Source of the DNA: Mesobacillus jeotgali
GTDB lineage: Bacteria > Bacillota > Bacilli > Bacillales > Cytobacillaceae
DNA: 64,000 bases
Assembly (NCBI RefSeq): GCF_031759225.1
Contig: NZ_CP134494.1
Span: forward strand, 560,001-624,000
Direction of reading: 5' to 3'
Shown here: piece by piece, positions 54,194 to 62,618 of the stretch
How positions within the stretch are numbered: the stretch's first letter is position 1
How the letters are laid out: each line of letters starts with the position of its first letter
The notes under the pieces: model-generated
Databases searched by the model: none
What the model saw: the letters and a program-made list of their open reading frames with translations, nothing else
What the model was told of the DNA's origin: nothing
Made by a program: the position numbers and the translations under genes

Positions 54194-54334
54194 GTGAAAA
54201 AGAAAAAAGTGACTTTTGAGGAATTGCTGAAGGCGAACAGGATTGAGCTTTTGGAGGATCAGAAGCAGCTTGAAAAAATTGAGGAACGGATTGAGGCCAA
54301 AATATTGGCTGCTAAAAGTGGAAATGCATCTTAA
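54194..54334 (+). CDS. FbpB-like small basic protein
   Basis: A GTG at 54194 behind AAAGGAGATG opens a 46-residue frame: MKKKKVTFEELLKANR, then IELLEDQKQLEKIEERIEAKI. The FEEL..N...LL.D...LE.IEERIE pattern matches FbpB-family small basic proteins, which in B. subtilis belong to the Fur-controlled iron-sparing response as RNA-related partners of FsrA. An in-frame ATG at 54149 has no ribosome site. It lies 21 bases before the TerC gene, so it would share the Mn riboswitch transcript. No obvious Fur box was seen. Confidence 0.7.
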   Translation: MKKKKVTFEELLKANRIELLEDQKQLEKIEERIEAKILAAKSGNAS

Positions 54335-54355
54335 TTTTAAAAGGGGGAAAAACGA

Positions 54356-55123
54356 TTGGAACTGACGATTTTATTTGAGTATGGCTGGGTATTGTTATTA
54401 CTGATTGCTTTAGAAGGGTTGCTGGCAGCCGATAATGCTTTAGTATTGGCGATCATGGTCAAACACCTTCCGGAAGAGCAGCGGAAAAAGGCGCTTTTCT
54501 ATGGTCTGGCCGGGGCTTTTGTTTTCCGCTTTGGGTCTCTATTCATCATTTCTTTTCTCGTCGATGTCTGGCAGGTGCAGGCAATCGGGGCTCTATACTT
54601 GTTGTTCATTGCCATCAATCACATAGTCAGGAAGCTTTATTTCAAGAAATTGGAAGATGAAAATAAAGCGGATGAGAAAAAGAAATCAGGTTTCTGGGCA
54701 ACTGTTTTTAAGGTAGAGCTTGCAGATATCGCGTTTGCAGTCGATTCAATCCTGGCAGCTGTGGCACTCGCGATGACGCTGCCGAACACAAACCTGCCTG
54801 CGATTGGCGGGATGGATGGAGGCAAGTTCCTCGTCATTTTCGCCGGGGGCCTGATCGGGTTGATCATCATGCGTTTCGCAGCCAACCTGTTTGTAAAACT
54901 GCTTCAGTCAAGACCTGGCCTTGAGATTGCTGCGTTTGCAATTGTTGGCTGGGTAGGCGTCAAACTGGCTGTATTGACACTGGGGCATAAGGATATTGGA
55001 GTCATTTCCTACGAATTCGCGCATTCTGTTGAATGGAAGCTGTTCTTCTACACTGTCCTCATCGGCATTGCAGCTACTGGCTGGTTCATGTCGAAGGAAA
55101 AAACAGTAAAGCAGGCTGCTTAA
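54356..55123 (+). CDS. TerC-family manganese exporter, YkoY/YceF-like
   Basis: The 255-residue protein has seven membrane helices and the TerC motifs: LIALEGLLAADNALVLAIMVKHLP (residues 15-38, acidic residues in the helix), VELADIAFAVDSILAAVAL (about 120-138, metal-binding D/S) and GWVGVKLAVL. Relatives in B. subtilis export Mn2+ toward secreted enzymes, which agrees with the upstream riboswitch. It starts at a TTG at 54356 behind AAAGGGGGAAAAA. It shares its transcript with the FbpB-like gene, and the hairpins before it should tune its level. Confidence 0.92.
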   Translation: MELTILFEYGWVLLLLIALEGLLAADNALVLAIMVKHLPEEQRKKALFYGLAGAFVFRFGSLFIISFLVDVWQVQAIGALYLLFIAINHIVRKLYFKKLEDENKADEKKKSGFWATVFKVELADIAFAVDSILAAVALAMTLPNTNLPAIGGMDGGKFLVIFAGGLIGLIIMRFAANLFVKLLQSRPGLEIAAFAIVGWVGVKLAVLTLGHKDIGVISYEFAHSVEWKLFFYTVLIGIAATGWFMSKEKTVKQAA

Positions 55124-55280
55124 ATATGTCAGAGGAATTTGAAGGATCAATGCAAAGAATAGTTATTGAGTAACTGTTAATAATGAATGGCGTTTACAGT
55201 GGGAGAAAAGCTCCAAATGTCCTGACCATTAAATTATGTGATAAAATAATGAGAAATATGTAGTTGGAGGTTGATCCCTT

Positions 55281-56606
55281 TTGGGAACGGAGATAGTCAT
55301 ATTATTGATCCTGATAGTTTTGAACGCTTTTTTTGCGGCATCAGAGATCGCGCTGATTTCTTTGAATGACAATAAAATAAAATTAATGGCTGAAAGCGGT
55401 GACCGCAAAGCGCAAATGCTCCACAATCTGACATCTGAACCAAGCCGGTTCCTGGCGACAATCCAGATTGGCATCACACTTGCCGGGTTCCTGGCGAGTG
55501 CGTTCGCAGCTGAAAGCTTTGCCGGAAGGATGGCAGTATTGTTAAGCGAAATGGGCGTGCCGCTTTCCCAAAGCATGCTTGAATTAGTGTCTGTCGTAAC
55601 GATCACATTGGTGCTGTCTTATTTTACCCTTGTACTTGGAGAATTGGTCCCGAAGCGGCTTGCGCTGCAAAAGGCAGAACCGATTGCGATGTTCGCCGCT
55701 GCTCCTTTGACGGTATTATCCAAGATTTCATCTCCATTTGTTAAGTTATTGACGTTATCGACGAACGGAATCGTCCGATTGTTTGGAGTCGATCCAAATG
55801 CGGATGAAGAGAATGTGACAGAGGAAGAAATCCGCATGATGGTCGATGTGGGCATGGAAAAAGGAACGATTCAGGATACAGAGAAAGAGATGATCAACAA
55901 CATCTTTGAATTCGATAATAAGACGATCTCTGATATCATGACACACAGGACCAACATTGTCGCTCTTTCTGTTGATACCAGCCTGAAAGATACGGTTGCC
56001 ATCGTCAACAGGGAAAAGTACACAAGAATGCCTGTGTATGAAGGAAGTATCGACCATATCATTGGAATCCTTCATACTAAGGATTTGATTCCGTTCATTG
56101 AATGTGGTGATCAAGAAGTATTTGACCTTAGAAGCATGCTTCGCGAACCAAGCTTTGTCCTGGAATCCATGCATCTTGATCAGTTATTCAAGGTAATGCA
56201 GCAGAGCAATCTCCATATGGCGGTTGCGATCGATGAATATGGCGGAACGGATGGAATTGTGACGATTGAGGACTTGATTGAGGAAATCGTCGGCAATATT
56301 TTCGATGAGCATGATGAGCCGGAGCTTGACGCCGCTGAAATTGTCCAGGTAGACACTAACCAATATGTGATGGATGGTACGCTTAATTTATATGAAGTAG
56401 AGGATGCTCTAAAAATAGAACTCCCAAGCGAAGAATATGATACATTAAGCGGATTTGTCCTTGGGCAGCTTGGATATATCCCCGCCGCGGATGAACATCC
56501 AGAGGTTGAATATCAGGATATCGTGTTTGCCGTTGCGGAAATGGACGACAGAAGAATTGCTCGTGTTAACATTAGAATAAAAGACTCTGCAGCAGCAACT
56601 GAATAG
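55281..56606 (+). CDS. CNNM/CorC-type hemolysin-family transporter
   Basis: The 441-residue protein has an N-terminal CNNM transmembrane domain (three helices, LILIVLNAFFAASEIALISLNDNKIKLMAESGDRKAQ; LGELVPKRLALQKAEP), a CBS pair (about 205-330: IMTHRTNIVALSVDTSLKDTVAIV, HIIGILHTKDLIPF, LDQLFKVMQQSNLHMAVAIDEYGGTDGIVTIEDL) and a C-terminal CorC_HlyC domain (VMDGTLNLYEVEDALKIELP). It probably exports Mg2+ or another divalent metal. The start is a TTG at 55281 behind GGAGGTTGATCCC. It follows the TerC gene by 158 bases without a clear terminator between. Two terminators follow it. Confidence 0.93.
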   Translation: MGTEIVILLILIVLNAFFAASEIALISLNDNKIKLMAESGDRKAQMLHNLTSEPSRFLATIQIGITLAGFLASAFAAESFAGRMAVLLSEMGVPLSQSMLELVSVVTITLVLSYFTLVLGELVPKRLALQKAEPIAMFAAAPLTVLSKISSPFVKLLTLSTNGIVRLFGVDPNADEENVTEEEIRMMVDVGMEKGTIQDTEKEMINNIFEFDNKTISDIMTHRTNIVALSVDTSLKDTVAIVNREKYTRMPVYEGSIDHIIGILHTKDLIPFIECGDQEVFDLRSMLREPSFVLESMHLDQLFKVMQQSNLHMAVAIDEYGGTDGIVTIEDLIEEIVGNIFDEHDEPELDAAEIVQVDTNQYVMDGTLNLYEVEDALKIELPSEEYDTLSGFVLGQLGYIPAADEHPEVEYQDIVFAVAEMDDRRIARVNIRIKDSAAATE

Positions 56607-56620
56607 CAACGGAAAGAACA

Positions 56621-56652
56621 AAAGCATAGGGGCGCCCCTATGCTTTATTTTT
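56621..56652 (+). terminator. Terminator of the CNNM gene
   Basis: AAAGCATAGGGGC (56621-56633) is a near-perfect palindrome with GCCCCTATGCTTT (to 56646), followed by ATTTTTATT. Confidence 0.85.
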
Positions 56653-56660
56653 ATTCAAGA

Positions 56661-56688
56661 AGCGCAGGAACGTGTATCCTGCGCTTTT
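56661..56688. terminator. Terminator-like hairpin near the ytoQ pseudogene
   Basis: AGCGCAGGA (56661-56669) pairs with TCCTGCGCT (56677-56685), followed by TTT. It lies 4 bases beyond the end of the convergent pseudogene and resembles the window's AGCACAGG family. Confidence 0.6.
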
Positions 56689-56692
56689 ACTC

Positions 56693-57131
56693 TTATTCAT
56701 AAATATAACTGATGACATCCAGTGCCTGATCGATCGTTTCTACCGTAACATTCGCTTTATTGGAAAGTTCCTTCAAAGGATATCAAGGATTCAGGTCTGA
56801 CGATAATCGTCGGTTTGTTCATCGCGATCGCAGTGCTGGCGTCCATCGCGGTGTTCCATTGTTTATACTTTTCACCGAAAAGGGCGATGACGATATCGGA
56901 TTTTTGCATTAAAACCTGCGTCCTGAAATTGTTGATATCAGATGCCGCATCGTCCTTATACACATTGCCCGGCTGTTCCCCGAGGATATCCTCGCCAATA
57001 TTGTCAGAGCGATCATGGTTAGTCTGCGGTCCAACGAAGACCAATGGCAAATTCTTTTCCTTCGCCTTTTTCGCCACCTGATCCCGCCAATCATCATGAA
57101 TCTGCCCAGCTAAATACACCGTTAATTCCAT
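56693..57131 (-). pseudogene. ytoQ: Frameshifted ytoQ
   Basis: The minus-strand frame from ATG 57131 (MELTVYLAGQIHDDWRDQVA) through LIVFVGPQTNHDRSDNIGEDI-like sequence and AMDASTAIAMNKPTIIVRPESLI is YtoQ, then reads SFEGTFQ-stop at 56757. A one-base shift at CTTGATATCCTTTG (about 56771-56787) restores the usual C-terminus: PLKELSNKANVTVETIDQALDVISYIYE, with a TAA at 56693. Intact YtoQ is about 148 residues; here both parts are present in different frames, so two bases were lost (or one gained) near codon 121. A strong GGAGGGTGTTACG ribosome site remains. The function of YtoQ is unknown. A sequencing error is possible. Confidence 0.85.
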
Positions 57132-57254
57132 CGTAACACCCTCCATTTGTTTATATTCTCATTCAATCATAGTAAACTTTACTGATAATTCAAAGGAATT
57201 AGGATGGGTGATTTTACTGTGAAAGTTGAAACCTGAATTAGGACTAAAACCATT

Positions 57255-57410
57255 TATGTGCCCGGATTCGGTGTGAGTGAAGAAAACCGGTAACATGAAC
57301 AGGCTCTATGTGCCCGGATTCGATGAGAGTGAAGGAAACCGGTAACATAAACAGGCTCTATGTGCCCGGATTCGGTGAGAGTGAAGAAAACTGGTAACAT
57401 AAACCAGCCC
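57255..57410. repeat. Tandem array, 52-bp unit, three copies
   Basis: TATGTGCCCGGATTCG starts at 57255, 57307 and 57359, an exact 52-bp period. Each unit holds an inverted repeat, ATGTNNCCGG near its start and CCGGTAACAT near its end (third copy CTGG), separated by about 20 bases. The array lies between the divergent ytoQ pseudogene and the TauE/SafE gene. The remaining bases of this 450-base gap hold no gene. Confidence 0.88.
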
Positions 57411-57581
57411 GGACTGGGGAGGTTGGTACAATCATTACTACACATTAGTGGCAGGAGCACAATAGCCTTCCGGATTATTCTGAATCCCTAACATAACTAA
57501 TTCTTATACCTTTTCATTAGAAACATTAAATTTCCTTATCAAACTAACAGGAATATAATGGATTTTAGGAGGTGTATGAAA

Positions 57582-58316
57582 ATGGATTATGTCATTCTGT
57601 TTTTCATTGGAATTTTAGCGACGACGATTGGAACTCTGGCAGGTGGCGGGGGCTTGATTAGTTTGCCGTCGATGCTCGTACTGGGAATTCCGGTGCATTC
57701 GGCGATTGCAGCCAATAAGGTTTCGAATACGGTCAGCTCCTTCACGAGCTTTTATCATCTTTATAGAGAAAAGAAAATCACTTTTAAGGAATCGTTTTGG
57801 ATTATCCCAGTCAGCCTGATTGGCGGAGTCAGCGGCGGGTTCATTGCTTCGAAAATATCAAGTGAAGACATGTATGTGGTGGCGATTGGCCTGCTGGTTT
57901 TTGCTTTCCTCGCCTCATTCCTGGGAAAAGGGAGCATGTCTGGTGATCAGCCATTAAAGCCTTCAGGTAAAAGTGTCCCGGGGTTATATGCAATCGGAAT
58001 TTATGATGGACTTTTTGGACCAGGACAGGGAACGCTCATGCTGTATTTATTTGACCATTTGAACATCGCTTACATCCGTGCGGTCGGATATGTCCGTCTT
58101 GCCACGTTTTCGAGCTGTTTAGGTGCTGCGATTACCTATATATCAACAGGTGCTGTGATTTGGCCAGTGACCCTCGCTTTGATGCTTGGTTCAGTGACAG
58201 GAGCGCAAATTGGCGTCAGGATCGCCAGCAAATTGAACCCGAACTATGTCAAACCGATTCTGCGAGTAATGACAGTGGCGCTTGTTGTGCAGATCTTTTT
58301 TGAAAAAGTGTTGTAG
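57582..58316 (+). CDS. TauE/SafE-family (sulfite/organosulfonate) exporter
   Basis: About 244 residues with eight membrane helices and the TauE motifs GTLAGGGGLISLPSMLVLGIPVHSAIAANKVSNTVSS (residues 17-53) and GIYDGLFGPGQGTLMLYLFDHLN (about 140-162). The family exports sulfite, sulfoacetate or related anions. Substrate prediction from sequence alone is unreliable. The ATG at 57582 is 9 bases from AGGAGG (57567-57572); ATG 57576 is too close. An imperfect inverted repeat, CCATTC (58351-58356) with GAATGG (58378-58383), follows and may belong to the next gene. Confidence 0.88.
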   Translation: MDYVILFFIGILATTIGTLAGGGGLISLPSMLVLGIPVHSAIAANKVSNTVSSFTSFYHLYREKKITFKESFWIIPVSLIGGVSGGFIASKISSEDMYVVAIGLLVFAFLASFLGKGSMSGDQPLKPSGKSVPGLYAIGIYDGLFGPGQGTLMLYLFDHLNIAYIRAVGYVRLATFSSCLGAAITYISTGAVIWPVTLALMLGSVTGAQIGVRIASKLNPNYVKPILRVMTVALVVQIFFEKVL

Positions 58317-58423
58317 AGTGTTCCCAGGAAATGGGCTGATACCCCACATGCCATTCCAGTATTTTCCTAATATGCTAGAATGGGAATATGGTATTTTGAA
58401 CCATTTTTAAAAGGGGGAGTGAC

Positions 58424-59203
58424 ATGTCTGCGGAGGTATTATCAATCACCGGCCTGACTAAGTCTTATGGCAGCAAAGAGGTGCTGAGAGGGATTGATTT
58501 AAAGGTTAATAGAGGAGAAATCATTGGATATATAGGGCCGAATGGCGCGGGTAAAAGCACGACGGTAAAACTGATGCTTGGGCTTGAAGAAGGATATTCC
58601 GGGAAGATTGAGATTTTCGGGGAGGATATCGTTGGACAGGGTGAACGCTATAAGCAGAGAATCGGTTATATTCCCGAGACGTCGGAAATGTATGATTCGC
58701 TAACGGCCCAGGAGTATTTGACGTTCGTGGCCGAGCTTTACGGGATGGATTATGACGATGCGGACCGGAAAGCGGAGCAGCTGTTTGATGTGTTTGGCCT
58801 TCGTGATGTCTACCATTCGCGGATCTCTTCTTTTTCGAAAGGGATGAGGCAGAAGACGCTGATTGTTTCGAGCTTTCTGCATAATCCGGATCTCCTGTTC
58901 CTGGATGAACCGTTGACGGGTCTGGATGCGAATAGTGTGATGGTGTTCAAAGAAATCCTTGCACGGTTCGCAGCTGAGGGGAAGACGATTTTTTATTCTT
59001 CCCATATCATGGATGTCGTCGAGAAGATCAGCAACCGGATTGTCCTGCTGCATGGAGGCCATATCGTGGCAAATGGGAGTTTCGAAGAATTGAAGACTCA
59101 GAGCCAGGCAGGTTCGCTCGAGAATATTTTCAACCAGATGACCGGTTTTCATGAGCATGAGAACCGTGCCGCTGAATTTGTATCCATTGTCAGGGAGGGA
59201 TGA
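58424..59203 (+). CDS. ABC transporter ATPase
   Basis: The 259-residue ATPase has Walker A GPNGAGKST, Q-loop IPETSEMYDSLTAQEYL, signature SSFSKGMRQKTLIVSSFL, Walker B LLFLDEPLTGLD and H-loop YSSHIMDVVEK. It is the EcsA/CcmA-like type used with ABC-2 or related permeases. It overlaps the next gene, so the two form one exporter. The ATG at 58424 follows AAAGGGGGAGTGAC. A canonical ribosome-site-driven unit; the cargo is unknown. Confidence 0.9.
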   Translation: MSAEVLSITGLTKSYGSKEVLRGIDLKVNRGEIIGYIGPNGAGKSTTVKLMLGLEEGYSGKIEIFGEDIVGQGERYKQRIGYIPETSEMYDSLTAQEYLTFVAELYGMDYDDADRKAEQLFDVFGLRDVYHSRISSFSKGMRQKTLIVSSFLHNPDLLFLDEPLTGLDANSVMVFKEILARFAAEGKTIFYSSHIMDVVEKISNRIVLLHGGHIVANGSFEELKTQSQAGSLENIFNQMTGFHEHENRAAEFVSIVREG

Positions 59204-59205
59204 CG

Positions 59206-60819
59206 ATGGAGAATTTTTTCATATTAAGGCTGCTTGATGTATTCAAACCTCTCTTTTTAAAAATGGGCGTAGAGTACAAAACGATGCGCCGGATCCTTCA
59301 AGTCAAACTGACGATGGACCAGCGCCGGAAGCCGACGGTGTTCAATCAGTCTATGAAGAAGAAGGATAAGCCGGAGACGAATGAATTTTTCAAGTCCCTA
59401 TGGATTTATGGCTTGTTCGGATTGATGCTGATCCCGTTTTTATTTTTAAATGATAACTATCTGTTTCAGGTGTCCATCCTGTTCAGTATTTTCATGTTCA
59501 TTATCATGACGACACTCATTTCCGATTTTTCATCGGTGCTGCTCGATTTGCGGGATAAAAGTGTGCTCGACACGAAGCCAGTCAATTCGAAGACGGTGAG
59601 CATGGCAAAACTGCTGCATGTGACGATTTATATGCTGTACATAACCCTTGCCACAACAATGATTCCTTTGGTGGTCAGCGTTATCTTCAAAGGGATTTTG
59701 TTCTCGGGACTGCTGCTCGTTTCATTTGCGATGGCGGATGTTTTCATCATTGCCTTCACGGCGTTGCTGTATTTGTTTATTTTGCGATATTTTGACGGTG
59801 AGAAGCTGAAGGATATCATCAACTATGTCCAGATTGCCCTATCCGTCGGAGTCATGGTTGGCTATCAGGTCGTGGCGCGGTCTTTTGAGTTGGTGAATCT
59901 CGATTATCAACTGGATTTTGCCTGGTGGCAGCTGCTGCTTCCGCCCATGTGGTTTGCTGGACTGTTCGAAGTCCTGCTTGGGGACAGCAGGAGTTTCGGC
60001 AATCTGATTTTGACGCTTTTTGCCGTGCTTGGACCTATTGTGTCCATCCTTTTGTATGTAAAAATGATTCCTGACTTCGAACGCAATTTGCAGAAACTGA
60101 CCGCTCAGACAGGCAAGAAAAAAGCGGGCAGCAAGTGGAAGGTGTTTCGATCCATGCCTTTCTTTTTCTCCAAAGAGGAACTGCCATTTTTCCGGTTCAC
60201 GAGGATCATGATGAAAAACGAGCGCGATTTCAAGCTGAAGGTGTATCCTTCCCTAGGATTTGCCATCGTGATTCCATTTGCGTTCATGTTCAACAGCTAT
60301 TCCATGATGAGTTTTGAGGAATTCAGGGCGAGCAGCTATTATTTAACCATCTACTCGATCCTGCTGGTCATCCCGACGTCGGTCATCATGCTCGCGCATT
60401 CCGGTTCCTATATAGGAGGCTGGATCTACCAGGTCGCAACGCTGAAAAATCCTTTCATCATCAATAAAGCGGCATTGAAGGCATTCCTGTTCCAGCTATT
60501 TTTGCCATTGTTCCTGCTCGTATCGATCATGTTCAGCTTTCTGTTCGGGCTTAGAATTTTGGATGATTTGATTGCCGTATTAGTGGCTGCGTTGATTTTT
60601 ACAGTGCTCTGCTACCTGGCAGGAGAAAAGGAACTTCCCTTTTCACAGCCATTTGACGCCGTAAAGCAGAGTGGGGATATCAGAATCTTTCTGCTGTTCC
60701 TCATCATCCCAGTCTTTGTAGGACTGCACTTTTTAGCATTGAAGGTGCCATTTGGGGTCTTAGGTTATGGAGTTCTAATGTTTGTATTGAATTTGGTGTT
60801 GTGGAAGAGGTTGAAGTGA
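59206..60819 (+). CDS. Large ABC transporter permease
   Basis: About 537 residues with roughly twelve membrane helices. It has a long cytoplasmic N-terminal segment (VEYKTMRRILQVKLTMDQRRKPTVFNQSMKK), a charged middle loop (RNLQKLTAQTGKKKAGSKWKVFRSMPFFFSKEELPFFRFTRIMMKNERDFKLKVYPSL at about 290-350), and six to seven helices on each side, consistent with a fused or duplicated permease. It works with the upstream ATPase. The ATG at 59206 is 7 bases from AGGGAGG; ATG 59200 overlaps the upstream stop. The substrate and closer family are not recognisable by eye. Confidence 0.82.
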   Translation: MENFFILRLLDVFKPLFLKMGVEYKTMRRILQVKLTMDQRRKPTVFNQSMKKKDKPETNEFFKSLWIYGLFGLMLIPFLFLNDNYLFQVSILFSIFMFIIMTTLISDFSSVLLDLRDKSVLDTKPVNSKTVSMAKLLHVTIYMLYITLATTMIPLVVSVIFKGILFSGLLLVSFAMADVFIIAFTALLYLFILRYFDGEKLKDIINYVQIALSVGVMVGYQVVARSFELVNLDYQLDFAWWQLLLPPMWFAGLFEVLLGDSRSFGNLILTLFAVLGPIVSILLYVKMIPDFERNLQKLTAQTGKKKAGSKWKVFRSMPFFFSKEELPFFRFTRIMMKNERDFKLKVYPSLGFAIVIPFAFMFNSYSMMSFEEFRASSYYLTIYSILLVIPTSVIMLAHSGSYIGGWIYQVATLKNPFIINKAALKAFLFQLFLPLFLLVSIMFSFLFGLRILDDLIAVLVAALIFTVLCYLAGEKELPFSQPFDAVKQSGDIRIFLLFLIIPVFVGLHFLALKVPFGVLGYGVLMFVLNLVLWKRLK

Positions 60820-60850
60820 AGAGGAATGGCGGAAAACTGTCAGACTTTCT

Positions 60851-60887
60851 GGAAGCACGAGGGCGATGAACTCTGCTTCTTTTTTTG
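60851..60887 (+). terminator. Terminator of the ABC exporter pair
   Basis: GAAGCA-C-GAG (60852-60861) pairs with CTC-TGCTTC (60871-60879), followed by seven T residues. Confidence 0.8.
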
Positions 60888-60973
60888 TCGTTATTTTCAG
60901 AAAACTACGGTTATTGTATGGGATAATATGTTAAAATTCGATTGAAGTCTTAAATGAAATTGGAGCGATTGAA

Positions 60974-61729
60974 TTGTCGATTGAGATTATAGAACAAAAC
61001 AAAAAGAGCTGGAATACAGTAGCACATCATTTTAACGGGAAGGATGCCTTGCCAAGTTACGGTCCTTTTGCGCAACGTGAAGAGGAGTTAGGGTTGTTTG
61101 GTGAACTGAGCAATAAAAAGGTCCTTGATATTGGATGTGGAAGCGGGCATTCACTTGCCTATATGGCGGAAAAGGGTGCGAGTGAACTTTGGGGAGTTGA
61201 TTTGTCGGAAGCCCAAATCAATACAGCAAGAGAAACTCTTAAAGAGGTAAAAAACAACTTATTCTGTGCCCCAATGGAGTCAGATATTGGACTGCCAAAA
61301 AAGTACTTTGACGTGGTCTACTCTATTTATGCCATTGGCTGGACAACTGACCTTGCTGCTACGTTTCAATTGATCCATTCCTATTTGAAGCCAGGCGGCT
61401 CCTTTATATTCAGCTGGGATCATCCATTATACGCTCATTTGAAAAGCCAGAATGGTGAAATTCATCTTGATGGGTCCTATCAGAATGAAGGGGTCACGCA
61501 GTACGAAAATTTTAAAGGCGAAGAAGCACCAGTCGTCATCCCTAAAAGGAAGATGGCCACCTACATAAATGAATTGATTAAAGCAGGTTTTACGATAGAG
61601 TCAGTGATTGAAAGTGATGTTTCATCTGGATTTGATGGCGTGGATGAGGAAATATCAGATCGTTACTATTCTTTGTATAAGGCTAGGAGATTTCCGACAA
61701 CGATGATCATTAAATCCATCAAAGGGTGA
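60974..61729 (+). CDS. Class I SAM-dependent methyltransferase
   Basis: The 251-residue protein shows motif I VLDIGCGSGHSLAYMAEKGASELWGVDLSEAQINTA (residues 48-83), the acidic VVYSIYAIGWT of motif II/III and PGGSFIFSWDHPL (motif III/IV). The GCGSGH variant is common in UbiE/COQ5-like methyltransferases. It transfers a methyl group from SAM to an unknown acceptor. The start is a TTG at 60974 with GGAG 9 bases upstream. Its stop is 4 bases before the next gene's ATG, so the two are co-transcribed. Confidence 0.9.
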   Translation: MSIEIIEQNKKSWNTVAHHFNGKDALPSYGPFAQREEELGLFGELSNKKVLDIGCGSGHSLAYMAEKGASELWGVDLSEAQINTARETLKEVKNNLFCAPMESDIGLPKKYFDVVYSIYAIGWTTDLAATFQLIHSYLKPGGSFIFSWDHPLYAHLKSQNGEIHLDGSYQNEGVTQYENFKGEEAPVVIPKRKMATYINELIKAGFTIESVIESDVSSGFDGVDEEISDRYYSLYKARRFPTTMIIKSIKG

Positions 61730-61733
61730 TTAG

Positions 61734-62450
61734 ATGAAAAAAATACATTGGCTCATTTTAGTAGGTGTATTGGTTTTAATCGTAATGGGCTTGTTTTTGT
61801 ATCAAAAAGCTACTGATGATACTTATAAGGGGATGACGATTATCCCCGAGGATCATGAAGATATCCCTTTATTTGAGGGATTGGAACCTAGAGAACACAA
61901 TTATGTTATCGGTGGAGATCATTGGACTGAGATCTATGACTTTTATTTAAAGGAACTTCCTAAGCATGGCTGGAATTTAGAGTTCGAAGGTTCCGCCCTT
62001 GACGATGGGGAACCAGATAATGATTGGGGCGGTTTTCATTCAGGCTGGAGAAAAAATGGATTCGATGGGGAATTATACATCTCATCTTACTATAATCAAC
62101 ATGAAGACCAGACTGAGGTGAAGTTTGACAAGACCCCAAGATATAGTTCTACAACTTGGATTCAAAATATCCCGGAAAGTATATGTGTATATCAAAGTTT
62201 AAAAGATGAAGCCTGTACTAAAATCAATGATCCAACTAAAATCCAGCAAATTGCTGCCTTCATAAATGATGGAATTGATTGGGAAGAAGAAGTTCCACAC
62301 CGTGAAAATTCAGGCGCGATTGACTTTGGGGACATAAAAATAACAGTTCTTTATGGAAACGAAATAGATCTTTATTTCCAGTCTGAAAAAGGTACAAAAA
62401 TGATGAAAGCAGATCCTGACTTCTTTGAACTTACAAATCTGTCTCAATAG
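61734..62450 (+). CDS. Membrane-anchored protein of unknown function
   Basis: The 238-residue protein has one N-terminal membrane helix (residues 5-25, without a lipobox cysteine) and a soluble part of about 210 residues. The latter has a segment reminiscent of small beta/alpha folds in secreted bacillar proteins (FYLKELPKHGWNLEFEGSALDDGEPDNDWGGFHSGWRKNGFDGELYISSYYN) and the acidic DWEEEVPHRENSG. I do not recognise a family. It lies 4 bases after the methyltransferase gene and before a terminator at 62483. The unusually high content of Trp, Tyr and Asp suggests an extracellular location. Confidence 0.7.
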   Translation: MKKIHWLILVGVLVLIVMGLFLYQKATDDTYKGMTIIPEDHEDIPLFEGLEPREHNYVIGGDHWTEIYDFYLKELPKHGWNLEFEGSALDDGEPDNDWGGFHSGWRKNGFDGELYISSYYNQHEDQTEVKFDKTPRYSSTTWIQNIPESICVYQSLKDEACTKINDPTKIQQIAAFINDGIDWEEEVPHRENSGAIDFGDIKITVLYGNEIDLYFQSEKGTKMMKADPDFFELTNLSQ

Positions 62451-62482
62451 GCTTGTTCAACAATGAAATTTTTAAATTTGGG

Positions 62483-62512
62483 CTCCCTATTTAAAGGGAG
62501 TCTATTTTTCTT
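62483..62512 (+). terminator. Terminator after the methyltransferase operon
   Basis: CTCCCT (62483-62488) pairs with AGGGAG (62495-62500), followed by TCTATTTTTCTTT. Confidence 0.75.
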
Positions 62513-62618
62513 TAAAGGACTATTTTTGAGTATATTCGGTAATCCTGTGTTCAACACATAACCTCGCGCATATAGTTATAGTTAACAACATTTTAATGTG
62601 CAGCGAGGTGATGACATC

